DNA of 38,029 nt from an uncultured Clostridia bacterium (lineage in GTDB: Bacteria > Bacillota > Clostridia > Christensenellales > UBA3700). A program made the translations under genes and the position numbers. The notes below the pieces were generated by a model that was given only the letters and a program-made list of their open reading frames with translations, had not been told where the DNA came from and did not search any database. Positions 1 to 8,000 of this stretch are shown here, piece by piece. The stretch is from the NCBI GenBank assembly GCA_944381275.1, contig CALWKO010000013.1, positions 1 to 38,029 on the forward strand. Direction: 5' to 3'. How positions within the stretch are numbered: the first letter of the stretch is position 1; each line of letters opens with the position of its first letter.

Positions 1-49
1 GCGCGGCGCCGACGGCGGAAATATTAATATGTGCCATTTATTCATAGCA

Positions 50-184
50 AAAGCGTTCATCGGAGTGAAAATCTTTTGCTTTCCGTTCATGCTTCTGCGA
101 AGCCCATCATGGATGCAACGCCACGCGTTGCCGTCCCACGCTCCCGCCACGCGTTGCCGTCCCACGCTCCCGCCACGCGTTGCT
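50..184. repeat. Dispersed non-coding repeat, copy 1, with 26-bp tandem
   Basis: A TCGGAGT-type segment is followed by TTTGCTTTCCG, CTGCGAAGC and GATGCAACG. The order and spacing resemble those at 28968-29035, and more loosely 3258-3347. The tail (121-184) is a 26-bp unit beginning CCACGCGTTGCCGTCCCACG, present about 2.5 times. I see no credible coding in it. The role is unknown. It sits just upstream of the trxA promoter, and related copies lie at other gene boundaries in the window, which suggests a genome-wide intergenic repeat family. Confidence 0.7.
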
Positions 185-276
185 GTTGCAAATATCACAA
201 TTGTATGAGTGGGCGGGCGTGTATAATAAAAACAAGTAAAACACACAAAATTGAGTGGTTGAGCCGCGATGTTTTG

Positions 277-285
277 TGATATACT
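277..285 (+). promoter_or_regulatory. Extended -10 promoter for trxA
   Basis: TGATATACT is an extended -10 (TG, one base, TATACT). No good -35 stands 17 bp upstream; TTGAGC lies at a 15-bp spacing. The thioredoxin ATG follows 22 bases later, after a purine-rich AGAGGTGG ribosome binding site. A second TATAAT at about 221-226 could be an additional start. Confidence 0.55.
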
Positions 286-307
286 AATAAAAAAGAGAGG
301 TGGAAAA

Positions 308-631
308 ATGGCAACGATAAAAGTCACATCCGAAAATTTCCAAAGCGAAGTTCTCAATTCCGACAAGCCCGTATTGGTGGACCTGTGGGCGTCGTGGTGC
401 GGACCTTGCAAGATGCTGGGTCCCGTGCTGGAGCAGATAAGCGAGGAGCGCGGCGACATCAAAGTCTGCAAGATAAACGTGGACGAAGAGCCGGGGCTGG
501 CAAGCGAATTCAGGGTATCCAGCATCCCTCATGTGGCGCTTTTGAAGGGCAACAAGATAATCGCACAGAGCATAGGCTTCAAGCCGAAGGCGGACATCCT
601 GGCAATGGTGGACGGCGCATTGAAGGGCTGA
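308..631 (+). CDS. trxA: Thioredoxin
   Basis: A 107-residue cytoplasmic thiol-disulfide oxidoreductase of the usual thioredoxin length. The redox-active WCGPC motif is complete at about residues 30-34, preceded by the conserved strand VLVDLWAS. The later Ser-Ile-Pro supplies the cis-proline that faces the active site. That proline is followed by His-Val rather than the common Thr, a small departure that could affect substrate choice. The ATG at 308 is chosen because AGAGGTGG stands just upstream and it begins the normal N-terminal strand; an upstream in-frame ATG at 269 overlaps the promoter. The stop overlaps the next start (TGATG), so the two genes are probably translated together. Confidence 0.95.
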   Translation: MATIKVTSENFQSEVLNSDKPVLVDLWASWCGPCKMLGPVLEQISEERGDIKVCKINVDEEPGLASEFRVSSIPHVALLKGNKIIAQSIGFKPKADILAMVDGALKG

Positions 632-942
632 TGGTAAAAATCACCGTCATGCGCATGGCGCGGTACGACGACCTTTCCGCGCTGTACGAAAACCCGATAG
701 AGCACGCCTGCGGCATGCATGTTGGCGACACATTTATCTCCTTGGGCGGAGAACGGCCGCAGGGCATGTGCGACTCCGCCTGGGAGAGCATGGAAAAATT
801 CGTGAAAGAGCTCGCCCGCGGCGGCGGCAATTTCTTTGACGGCTGGATGCGCGACCCGCATTCGGCTATGATCTCCTGTAACGACGGGTTTCGCCCCGTC
901 TCTTTTTATCTGGAATTTGTACCGGAAAATCAAGGAGTTTAG
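631..942 (+). CDS. TIGR04076 family protein
   Basis: A 103-residue protein of unknown function that matches the TIGR04076 family pattern. It begins with a MVKITV strand, has a central acidic and glycine-rich part with a Gly-Gly-Asn and aromatic segment (about residues 70-76), and ends in a Cys-x-Asp-Gly-Phe-Arg-Pro-Val motif before the last strand. It has no signal peptide or membrane segment. The start overlaps the thioredoxin stop by one base (TGATG), which implies translational coupling and a shared transcript with trxA. The conserved cysteine and the thioredoxin partner hint at a redox-linked role, but that is inference only. Confidence 0.85.
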   Translation: MVKITVMRMARYDDLSALYENPIEHACGMHVGDTFISLGGERPQGMCDSAWESMEKFVKELARGGGNFFDGWMRDPHSAMISCNDGFRPVSFYLEFVPENQGV

Positions 943-1140
943 GTAAAAAAGCTTTTTAAAAAAATAGGAAAAATCAGCCAAAAAACGAGTAAAAATACCC
1001 CCTTGAACTGTAAATTTTTTTTGCAACGATAGCCGCCCTAATAATGCCATATTTTTCATTTTGCCGAAAAACGGCGGAAAGTTGTCAACTTTTTACCCAA
1101 AAAAAGTTCTAGCCAAAAACCTATATATATATAGGGGGCG

Positions 1141-1203
1141 GCCCGCAAGAGGGCGCACCGAGGCGGACGCGCACGGCCGCAAGAGCGGCGCGCGAGCCTT
1201 TTT
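1141..1203 (+). terminator. Tandem GC-rich hairpins, probable terminator of trxA operon
   Basis: Two successive hairpins share a GCAAGAG-like loop: GCCC/GGGC at 1141-1154, and GCCGC-AAGA-GCGGC at 1176-1189 extended by GCGC arms. The second is followed by a T tract at 1199-1203. This fits rho-independent termination after the thioredoxin operon, although the distance from the stop (about 230 bases) is long. Confidence 0.5.
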
Positions 1204-1250
1204 ATACTTTTTTGTAAGATTCCCAAAGGCAAGAACGGCTCTAAATCTAC

Positions 1251-1267
1251 CACCTATTAGATAGGTG
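1251..1267. promoter_or_regulatory. Perfect inverted repeat, possible operator
   Basis: CACCTAT-TAG-ATAGGTG is a perfect 7-bp dyad with a 3-base centre, about 80 bases before the next start codon. Its size and symmetry suit a dimeric repressor. No clear -35/-10 pair could be assigned beside it, so the regulator and the promoter are unknown. Confidence 0.4.
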
Positions 1268-1348
1268 ATAATGCTAATTGCATAAAGTATAGGGATTTAA
1301 ATTGCAATTCAAGGCGTACTTGAAAATAAATCAAACGGAGGTCTTCCA

Positions 1349-1840
1349 ATGAAAAACGAAAGACAATTTGCAAAACTGTACAAGCGGCTGATGCGCGAAT
1401 CGGTCGAAACCCCGGTCATCGCGGCGGACGACGGCGGGGCGAGCGCGGCGAGGGAGAGCTGCAAAAAGCTGGCGGCGCTGGTGAGGGCGGCGGACGAACG
1501 GGCGTGGGTGGACATCTCGCCCGATGTAGACGGCGATGGGGATTTGGAGTTCTTGGCGCTGGCGGATGAGTTTTACGTGACCGATATGCGCACCTTTGGC
1601 GAGGCGCTGAGCAACGCGGCATTCTTCAACGTGGAGCACACGGACGACGGCAAGCTGAGCGTGTACGCCGTATACGAGGGCGTGTACCCGAGCGAAAAGC
1701 CGCAAGACGAAGACGAAACGGATGGGGACTTTATCGGCGAGCTGGTGGACGAGATGCTGCGCGAGGGCTTCACGATAGACGGCGAGGACATCGACGACAT
1801 TGCGGACGACTTGTTCGGCGATGATGACGATGAAGAATAA
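1349..1840 (+). CDS. Hypothetical acidic protein
   Basis: A 163-residue soluble protein that I do not recognise. The N-terminal 20 residues are basic and helical. The middle contains an aromatic/acidic segment (about 52-110) with FYVTDM and YAVYEGVYP stretches that look like a small folded domain. The last 50 residues are extremely Asp/Glu-rich and end in DDDDEE. It has no signal peptide or membrane segment. A strong AACGGAGG ribosome binding site precedes the ATG. The next gene follows 20 bases later with its own AAAGGAGG, so the two probably form an operon. The acidic tail could mimic DNA or bind metal or basic partners, but nothing in the sequence proves this. Confidence 0.75.
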   Translation: MKNERQFAKLYKRLMRESVETPVIAADDGGASAARESCKKLAALVRAADERAWVDISPDVDGDGDLEFLALADEFYVTDMRTFGEALSNAAFFNVEHTDDGKLSVYAVYEGVYPSEKPQDEDETDGDFIGELVDEMLREGFTIDGEDIDDIADDLFGDDDDEE

Positions 1841-1860
1841 ACAAACCAAAGGAGGTACAT

Positions 1861-2352
1861 ATGAGTCTTGCAAAGTATATGGAAGACAACATCAAACAAG
1901 CGGACGACAGGGCGCGCGAGCTATACGAATACAACGAGTATATGGACGAGCGCTATCCCCGCTCCGCACCGCGCGAACCGCAGGAAGAGCGCGATGAAAA
2001 AGAGGAACGCGCCCGAGCGAGGGTGGAGGCAGAACTTATCGCTGCAAGGGAAGAAGAGCGGCAGGCGGAGAGCAAACGCCAAACGCAGAACAAGGGGCAA
2101 ACAAAGAAGAGGGCGAAGGAAAAGCAAAGCTGCCCGGACGACCCTTTTGCATGCCCCAAGCGCGGAAGGTTGGAATATCTCCCCAACCGCAACGAGCTTT
2201 GCCTGTACATCAATCAGCGCATGCCGAAAAGCTGGCTGAAAGCCCTGTGCGAAAACGGCTGGCATTGGAACAAATATTGGAAGTGCTGGATTGCAAAAAA
2301 CAGCGAAAGAACGTCAAAATTCGCCCAAATGTTTCTCCGCGGCAGCAAATGA
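1861..2352 (+). CDS. Hypothetical protein, charged coiled coil plus small aromatic domain
   Basis: A 163-residue soluble protein. Residues 1-95 are almost entirely Arg, Glu, Lys, Gln and Ala and should form a long helix or coiled coil. The C-terminal 60 residues carry a compact motif, LKALCENGWHWNKYWKCWIA. This resembles the 'L..GF.WS...K.WYA' modules found in proteins of conjugative elements and phages, where the role is not well established. AAAGGAGG precedes the ATG at 1861. It is co-oriented with and close behind the acidic protein; opposite charge patterns in the two neighbours suggest they might interact. It converges on the XRE regulator gene with 13 bases between the stops. Confidence 0.75.
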   Translation: MSLAKYMEDNIKQADDRARELYEYNEYMDERYPRSAPREPQEERDEKEERARARVEAELIAAREEERQAESKRQTQNKGQTKKRAKEKQSCPDDPFACPKRGRLEYLPNRNELCLYINQRMPKSWLKALCENGWHWNKYWKCWIAKNSERTSKFAQMFLRGSK

Positions 2353-2365
2353 GCCGCCCTTCAAG

Positions 2366-2605
2366 TCAATCTTGAATATTTTCCTGCGAAAACAAAGGCG
2401 AGTCGAAAAATTCCCGCAGACTCATGTCGAATCCCTGCGCAATCTGGTAGATCAAAAGAGTGCTCACCGAATTGTTTTTCATATGTCTTATGCTGCTTAT
2501 GGTCGATTGCGGCACACCCGATTTTTTGAATAATCGATATTGCGACATGCCTTTTTCTTTCAGCAACATATCTATTCTTTTCGCCAGCGCCTGTGATAAA
2601 GTCAT
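2366..2605 (-). CDS. XRE family transcriptional regulator
   Basis: A 79-residue stand-alone helix-turn-helix protein. The Cro/C1-type fold is clear: a first helix (ALAKRIDMLLKEKG), then MSQYRLFKKSGV and the recognition helix PQSTISSIRH, then the closing helices with LLIYQIAQGFDMSLREFF. This short single-domain form is common as a repressor of an adjacent accessory gene. The start has an AAGGTAGG ribosome binding site upstream. It is divergent from the SLOG gene. The shared region holds a 6-bp dyad in its own leader and two AGTACT sites around the SLOG promoter, so it probably represses both genes. Confidence 0.9.
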   Translation of the reverse strand: MTLSQALAKRIDMLLKEKGMSQYRLFKKSGVPQSTISSIRHMKNNSVSTLLIYQIAQGFDMSLREFFDSPLFSQENIQD

Positions 2606-2616
2606 AATTACCTACC

Positions 2617-2638
2617 TTGATTTTCTAATCAAAGTATA
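2617..2638 (-). promoter_or_regulatory. -10 and autoregulatory dyad of the XRE gene
   Basis: On the minus strand TATACT (2638-2633) can serve as the -10 of the regulator gene. Immediately downstream is the perfect inverted repeat TTGATT-TTCT-AATCAA (2617-2632), lying between the -10 and the ribosome binding site. That is a natural position for self-repression. No good -35 is visible. Confidence 0.5.
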
Positions 2639-2673
2639 CTTTTTATCAGAAATTAAATACTTATCGTAGATGT

Positions 2674-2708
2674 AGTACTTTACAATTAATCAGTAGGAGT
2701 ACTATACT
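2674..2708 (+). promoter_or_regulatory. SLOG gene promoter flanked by two AGTACT sites
   Basis: -35 TTACAA (2680-2685) and -10 TATACT (2703-2708) are separated by 17 bp. The palindrome AGTACT occurs at 2674-2679, directly before the -35, and at 2698-2703, touching the -10. The two sites are 24 bp apart, start to start. A dimer bound to either or both would block RNA polymerase. Transcription should start at about 2714-2716, only a few bases before the ATG. Confidence 0.65.
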
Positions 2709-2718
2709 GTGAATAAGT

Positions 2719-3165
2719 ATGGTTATTTCATTTATCGGACATTCAGATATATACGGCGATTTTGAGCTTGAAAGCAGGCTTTCGAGGGCGATAAACGACT
2801 TATTCCTCTCTTGTGCCGAGCCGATTGAATTTTATTGCGGAGGATACGGGGCGTTTGACCGACTCTGCGAACATTGCTTAATAGAGTTGAGAAAAAAATA
2901 TGCGCGGCAATATAAAATCTATCTGATTTCACCTTATGCCGATATTGCGCATTGCAAGAATTTAAGCGCAGAGGCAAAAAACTTTGACGGAATAATATAC
3001 CCGGGAATAGAAAAAACGCCGTTGAAATATGCCATTTTGCAGCGAAACAAGTGGATGATAGACAGCAGCGATATTGTTGTTGCCTATATCAAAAAAACGT
3101 GGGGAGGGGCATATAAAACTTATAAGTATGCCGCGTCGAAGCACAAAAAAATCATCCTTTTATAA
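2719..3165 (+). CDS. SLOG superfamily protein (YpsA/DUF1273-like)
   Basis: A 148-residue Rossmann-like protein of the SLOG superfamily, which binds nucleotides or nucleotide-derived ligands. Visible signatures are the first strand ending in IGHSDIYG (residues 6-13), the CGGYGAFDRL glycine-rich loop, a middle LISPYAD strand, and the C-terminal TWGGAYKTYKYA segment followed by a final strand. The ATG at 2719 is required because the first strand begins at residue 2. No ribosome binding site lies at the normal distance (the only AGGAG is about 20 bases away), and the promoter predicts a leader of only 3-5 bases, so translation may be leaderless. The partner XRE gene is divergent. The ligand and role are unknown; SLOG proteins occur in stress and defence contexts. 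Confidence 0.85.
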   Translation: MVISFIGHSDIYGDFELESRLSRAINDLFLSCAEPIEFYCGGYGAFDRLCEHCLIELRKKYARQYKIYLISPYADIAHCKNLSAEAKNFDGIIYPGIEKTPLKYAILQRNKWMIDSSDIVVAYIKKTWGGAYKTYKYAASKHKKIILL

Positions 3166-3257
3166 TCGCTCGATTTTCGCGCAAGTCCACCAACCTTTCG
3201 CGCAGTTTAAAAAACTAAGAAACGCAAAATAAGTTCCAAGTCCCATATTTGTACGAT

Positions 3258-3347
3258 TGTGCGGAGTATAACAAGCAATGCCCCACCATTCATGCTTTTG
3301 CGGAGTATAATCATGGGTGTAGTGCCACGCGTTGCCCACGTTGCCGC
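3258..3347. repeat. Dispersed non-coding repeat, copy 2
   Basis: Contains two GCGGAGTATAA motifs, CATTCATGCTTTTGCGG, and then TGCCACGCGTTGCCCACG. These correspond in order to the elements of the copies at 50-184 and 28968-29035, but are more diverged. It ends just before the promoter of the PHP gene, and with copy 1 it brackets the accessory block of the first 3.3 kb. Confidence 0.55.
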
Positions 3348-3348
3348 C

Positions 3349-3377
3349 TTGACTTTTGCGGGGCGGTGGGGTATAAT
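3349..3377 (+). promoter_or_regulatory. Sigma-A promoter of the PHP-whiA-dnaE group
   Basis: TTGACT (3349-3354) and TATAAT (3372-3377) with a 17-bp spacer make a near-consensus promoter. The predicted transcription start is about 3384, so an ATG at 3376 cannot be used and the ATG at 3388 becomes the first one on the message. The leader would be about 4 bases with no ribosome binding site. Confidence 0.75.
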
Positions 3378-3387
3378 GTGTTTTAAT

Positions 3388-4167
3388 ATGGAAAGTGTTT
3401 GTAATAGCAAAGCATATCGCATATTTGCGGACTTGCACACGCACACGACGTACTCGCACGGCAAGGGCAGCGTGGAGGACAACGTGCGCGCGGCGAAGTT
3501 TCGCGGTTTAACGCATATTGCCATCACCGATCACGGCATTCGCCATCCGCTCGTGGGCGTGGACAGGAAGAAATTCCCCGCCATGCGCAAGGACGTGGAG
3601 GAGGCGGAGCGCAAGTTCGGCATACGCGTGCTTTTGGGCATAGAAGCGAACATATACGGCATGAGCGGTCAGATAGATCTTTCGGAAGAAGACATTGCTC
3701 AGCTGGACATAGTGCTTGCGGGCTTTCATGCCTCCGCTCGGCCGGAGAAGGTGACGGACGTAGCGCAATTTCAGGCGAATTTGATAGCGGGCAGGCTGGG
3801 CAAATCGAGCAAGGCGCAGATAGCGCGCAATACGAAAGCGTACATAAATTGCGTAAAGCGCTTCCCCGTGGACGTGCTCACTCACCCCGGGTTTTGGCTG
3901 GAGCTGGACACCTATGAGCTGGGCAAGGCGTGCGCGGATTACGGCACCTATGTGGAGATATCCTCCCGCCACCGCGTGCCCGACGAAGAGGGGCTGGAAG
4001 GCTTTATGAAGAGCGGAGTGATGTTCGTGATCAATTCGGACGCGCACCGCGTGCAGGACGTGGGCAGATGGGATTACGCCTTGCAGCTTGCGGAAAAAGC
4101 GGGCTTGGAAGAATCGCGCATAGCCAACGCGGGCGAAAAGCCGCTCGTTTTAAGGAGCAGGACGTAG
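3388..4167 (+). CDS. PHP domain phosphoesterase (YcdX-like)
   Basis: A 259-residue protein with the polymerase-and-histidinol-phosphatase fold. Motifs in order are DLHTHTTYSHG (first His pair), ITDHG (Asp-His), GIEANIYG (metal-bridging Glu), GFHAS, THPG, and the C-terminal NSDAHR (Asp and His). This is the full metal-ligand set expected for a trinuclear-metal phosphoesterase close to the YcdX group; the substrate is unknown. The ATG at 3388 is chosen because the promoter -10 covers the earlier candidate at 3376 and the fold starts soon after. A PHP gene beside whiA is a familiar Firmicutes arrangement. whiA starts 3 bases after the stop, so they are probably cotranscribed. Confidence 0.88.
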   Translation: MESVCNSKAYRIFADLHTHTTYSHGKGSVEDNVRAAKFRGLTHIAITDHGIRHPLVGVDRKKFPAMRKDVEEAERKFGIRVLLGIEANIYGMSGQIDLSEEDIAQLDIVLAGFHASARPEKVTDVAQFQANLIAGRLGKSSKAQIARNTKAYINCVKRFPVDVLTHPGFWLELDTYELGKACADYGTYVEISSRHRVPDEEGLEGFMKSGVMFVINSDAHRVQDVGRWDYALQLAEKAGLEESRIANAGEKPLVLRSRT

Positions 4168-4170
4168 CCG

Positions 4171-5073
4171 ATGGACAGAACTCACGAACTGATAGAGGAG
4201 ATATTGGGAAAGGAAGAAGGGGACGTAAAAGCCTACCTCAGCGCGGTATTGCGCGTGCGCGGCGAACTGCCCGTCAAGGGAGGTAAGGTGCAGTGCGTGC
4301 AGGCGGACAGCGCTTACGGCGACGTCATCTTCGACTTTATCAACAAGGCGAGGGGGATAGTGAAAGGCTCATTCGAAACGGGCAGGACGGGCAGCGGCGA
4401 GGCGCAGCGCTTCTTCTTCCGCTTGGAAGGAGAGGGCATGGACGAATTGCTCAAAGCGGTGAAGCTGGGCGCTTACGCGTGCGATACCAATCCGTTTTTG
4501 GGCGAGGAAGAAGGGCTCAGGTCGTTCGTGCGAGGGCTGTTCGCGGGCGGGGGGACGTACACCCTGCCGGGCGAGGGCGAGCGCGGATATTACATGGAGC
4601 TGCGTATCCCCGACTTCGACGAAACGGAGGATATACGCAAAAGACTGCTTGAGCGCGGAGTGAACTTCGAAAGTTCGCAGCGCAGGGCGGACAGCCTGCT
4701 TTACACCAGGAAGAGCGAGGAGATATGCAATATGCTCGCATTCATGCAGGCGGGCAATTGCGCGGTGGAGGTATACGATCTGCTCGTTTCCCGCAACGAA
4801 GCGGGCAGGGCGAACAGGCAGGCAAACTACCTCACCAGCAATATCGACAAGGTCATGGTCAAGGCGGCAAGGCAGGTGGAGGCGATAGAGTTTTTGCTTG
4901 CCCGCGGCGAGGATAAGGAAGAGGACGGCGAAACGCTTGCGATATGGCGCGCCAGGCTGGAGAATAAGACGGAATCGGCGGCATACCTTGCCAACTTGCT
5001 CGGCGTGAGCAAATCCAAGGTGATAAGAAGGCTGGAAAAGGCGATAGAAAAAGCAAAACAAAAGGGGATGTGA
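4171..5073 (+). CDS. whiA: DNA-binding protein WhiA
   Basis: A 300-residue WhiA-family protein, close to the usual family length. Residues about 1-100 form the first degenerate homing-endonuclease-like lobe. LRSFVRGLFAGGGTY (116-130) is the LAGLIDADG-derived segment with its catalytic residues lost. NRQANYLTSNIDKVMVKAAR is the linker typical of WhiA. The C-terminus is a helix-turn-helix ending in LANLLGVSKSKVIRRLEK. Family members bind DNA and influence division, chromosome segregation or sporulation in Gram-positive bacteria. It lies between the PHP gene and dnaE with 1- to 3-base gaps, consistent with one operon. Confidence 0.93.
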   Translation: MDRTHELIEEILGKEEGDVKAYLSAVLRVRGELPVKGGKVQCVQADSAYGDVIFDFINKARGIVKGSFETGRTGSGEAQRFFFRLEGEGMDELLKAVKLGAYACDTNPFLGEEEGLRSFVRGLFAGGGTYTLPGEGERGYYMELRIPDFDETEDIRKRLLERGVNFESSQRRADSLLYTRKSEEICNMLAFMQAGNCAVEVYDLLVSRNEAGRANRQANYLTSNIDKVMVKAARQVEAIEFLLARGEDKEEDGETLAIWRARLENKTESAAYLANLLGVSKSKVIRRLEKAIEKAKQKGM

Positions 5074-5074
5074 C

Positions 5075-8000
5075 ATGGCGGAAACGGAAGAAAAGAAGAA
5101 AAAGAGCAAAAAGGCAGAAGAAGTAAAGGAAGAGGGCGCCAAGGGCGAAGAGGCGCAGCAAGAGGAAAAGCCCAAGGAAAAGAAGAAGGATCCCGAATAT
5201 CCGCCTCCGCCGGAGAAGGTGGAGGGCTTTGTCCACCTGCACGTGCACACGGAATATTCCCTGCTCGACGGCGCGGCGCGCCTTCTTTCCGGCAAAAAAA
5301 CGCCGCTTTTGGACGCGGTGTGGAATAAGGGAATGCGAGCCATAGCCATCACCGACCACGGCAATATGTTCGCGGCGTATACCTTTCAGAAGAAGGCGAA
5401 ATTGCACGGCATAAAGTCCATCATCGGCTGCGAGTTCTACACGTGCGAGGACATGAACATGCACGACAGGTACCGCAATCACCTGCTGCTCATCGCCAAG
5501 AACAACGAGGGATATTACAATCTGGTCAAGCTCAATTCGCTAGCCTATACCCAAGGCTTCCACTATAAGCCCAGGATAGATTTAAAACTTTTAAAGGAGC
5601 ACTCCAAGGGGCTCATATGCCTATCTGCCTGCCTTGCGGGCAAGATTCCGCAGCTGCTGCTTGCGAACGACTACGAGGGGGCGAAGAATTACGCCGTCAC
5701 CCTTAGGGATATGTTCGAGGAGGGCGACTTTTATATAGAGCTGCAGGATCACGGTATAGAAGAGCAAAAGCGCATAAACCCCCTGCTCGTCAAGCTGGCG
5801 CAGGAGATAGGCGTAAAGGTGGTGGCGACCAACGACGCGCACTATATCGAGCGTTCGGAAGCGGAGATGCACGAGGTGCTTTTGTGCATTCAAACGGGCA
5901 AGACGCTGGACGATCCTTCGCGCATGAAGTTTGAAACGGACCAATTTTACATCAAAACGCCGGAGGAGATGGAAAAGCTGTTCGCATGGATACCCGAAGC
6001 GATCACTTCCACGGCGGAGATAGCCAATAAGTGTAACGTGAAGATAGCGCGCCAAGACCTAATGCCGCCTTTCAAGCCGGAGGACGGCTCCACGCCGCCC
6101 GAATATCTGCGCAAGCTGGCGTACGAAGGTTTGGAAAAACGCTACGGCACGATAACGGACGAGATACGCGAGAGGGCGGAATACGAGCTGGGCATCATAA
6201 TAAAGACGGGCTTTGCCGAATACTACCTCATCGTGTGGGACTTCATCCATTACGCAAAAAGTCAGGGCATTCCCGTGGGCGCGGGGCGCGGCAGCGGCGT
6301 GAGCAGTATCATCGCCTATGCCATAGGTATAACCAACGTGGACCCGCTCAAATATCAGCTGCTTTTTGAAAGATTCTTGAACCCGGAGCGCGTGTCCGCG
6401 CCCGACTTCGACGTGGACTTTTGTTACGAGCGCCGCGGCGAGGTCATCGACTACGTCATAAGGAAGTACGGCAGCGAAAAGGTGTGCCAAATACTCGCCC
6501 TGGGCACGATGAAGGCAAAGGGCGCGATAAAGGACGTGGCGCGCGTTTACGGTGTGCCGCTCGCGCTGGTGAACAGGACCACCAAGGCGATAGACAACGC
6601 CCCGGATGTCACGCTGGAAAAGGTGCTCTATCCGGAAAAGAACGTGGGCAAGGACGGGGAAGAGGTGAAGAGCCATTATTCGCCCGAGGTGGTGGATATA
6701 TACAATACGTCCGACGAAATGCACCGCGTGATAGACATGGCCTTGAAGATAGAGGGCATGCCCAGGCAGTGTTCCAAGCACGCGGCGGGCGTGGTCATAT
6801 GTAAGGAAGTCATCTCCGACTATGTGCCCTTGCAGAAGAACGGCGACGACATCACCACCCAATACCAAAAGGACGAGGTAGAGGAGCTGGGCATGCTCAA
6901 GATGGACTTCCTGGGGCTCAAAACGCTCACCGACGTGAGGAAGGCGCATCAATACGTGATGGAAGATCACGGCGTGGACGTGGACTTTTCCAAGCTGGGG
7001 TACGAAGACCCCAAGGTGTACGAGCTCATCTCCACGGGCGAAACGGACGCGGTGTTCCAGCTTGAAGGCGCGGGCATGAAGAAGTTCATGCGCCAGCTGA
7101 GGCCGGAGAACATGGAAGACATCATAGCGGGTATATCCCTCTACCGCCCCGGTCCCATGGACAAGATCCCCGAATACGTGGCGAACAAGCACAATCCGAG
7201 CAAGATAAAGTACGCCCACCCGCTGCTCGAACCCATCCTTTCCAACAGCTACGGCATAATGGTGTATCAAGAGCAGGTCATGCAGATAGTGCAGTCGCTA
7301 GCGGGCTTTTCGCTGGGCAGGGCGGACTTGCTGCGCCGCGCCATGGGCAAGAAGAAAGTGGACATCATGAAGGCGGAAAAAGAGGTCTTCCTCTACGGCT
7401 GTCCCGAAGTTCCCCCCACCTACAACAAGGACGGGAGCATAGACAAAAAGGGTCAGCCCGCCGTGGACGGCTGTGAAAAGAGGGGGGTGCCCATCGCCGT
7501 GGCGGAGAGCATCTTCGCGGACATGCAGAAGTTCGCAAGTTACGCCTTCAATAAGTCGCACGCGGCGGCTTATGCGGTGCTGGCTTACGAAACGGCGTAC
7601 TATAAGTGTTACTACCCCATCGAGTTCATCGCCGCCGTTATAAACAACAGGATAACGAGCGCGGACGAGGTGGAAAAATACCTCACCTACCTGCGCAAGT
7701 ATAATTACGAGATCTTCCCGCCCGACATCAACAAGAGCTTTGCCGAATTCAAGGTGGAAAACGGCGGACTCAGGTTCGGACTTTGCGGCATAAAGGGCGT
7801 GGGCATGGCGGCAATGCAGGCGCTCGTGGACGAAAGGGAGAAGAACGGACCTTACAAGACGTTCAACGAGATATTCAAGCGCCTGCCCGCGGGCACGCTG
7901 AATAAAAAGCTGGTGGAAAGTTTGATAAAGGCGGGCGCCTTCGACTGCTTCGGCTATAACCGTTCCGCGCTTTGGGGCGTGTACGACACGGTCATGGCAA

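Larger units (their letters stand above)
943..1348. other. Intergenic region, 406 bp, with hairpins and an operator-like dyad
   Basis: No credible gene is seen. The stretch begins AT-rich, with an AAAAAGCTTTTT palindrome near 946-957 and a TA-alternating CCTATATATATATAGG palindrome near 1119-1136. It then changes to a short very GC-rich tandem-hairpin block (1141-1193), and ends with a perfect 7-bp inverted repeat before the next gene. The GC-rich block is the likely end of the trxA transcript. Confidence 0.6.

Noticed and set aside
31..279. Open frame of 82 codons before trxA
   Set aside because: It lies in the dispersed repeat and 26-bp tandem, has no ribosome binding site, and its composition is that of repeat DNA.
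3259..3387. Upstream in-frame starts for the PHP gene, including ATG at 3376
   Set aside because: The near-consensus -10 TATAAT covers 3372-3377, and the earlier part is repeat DNA.
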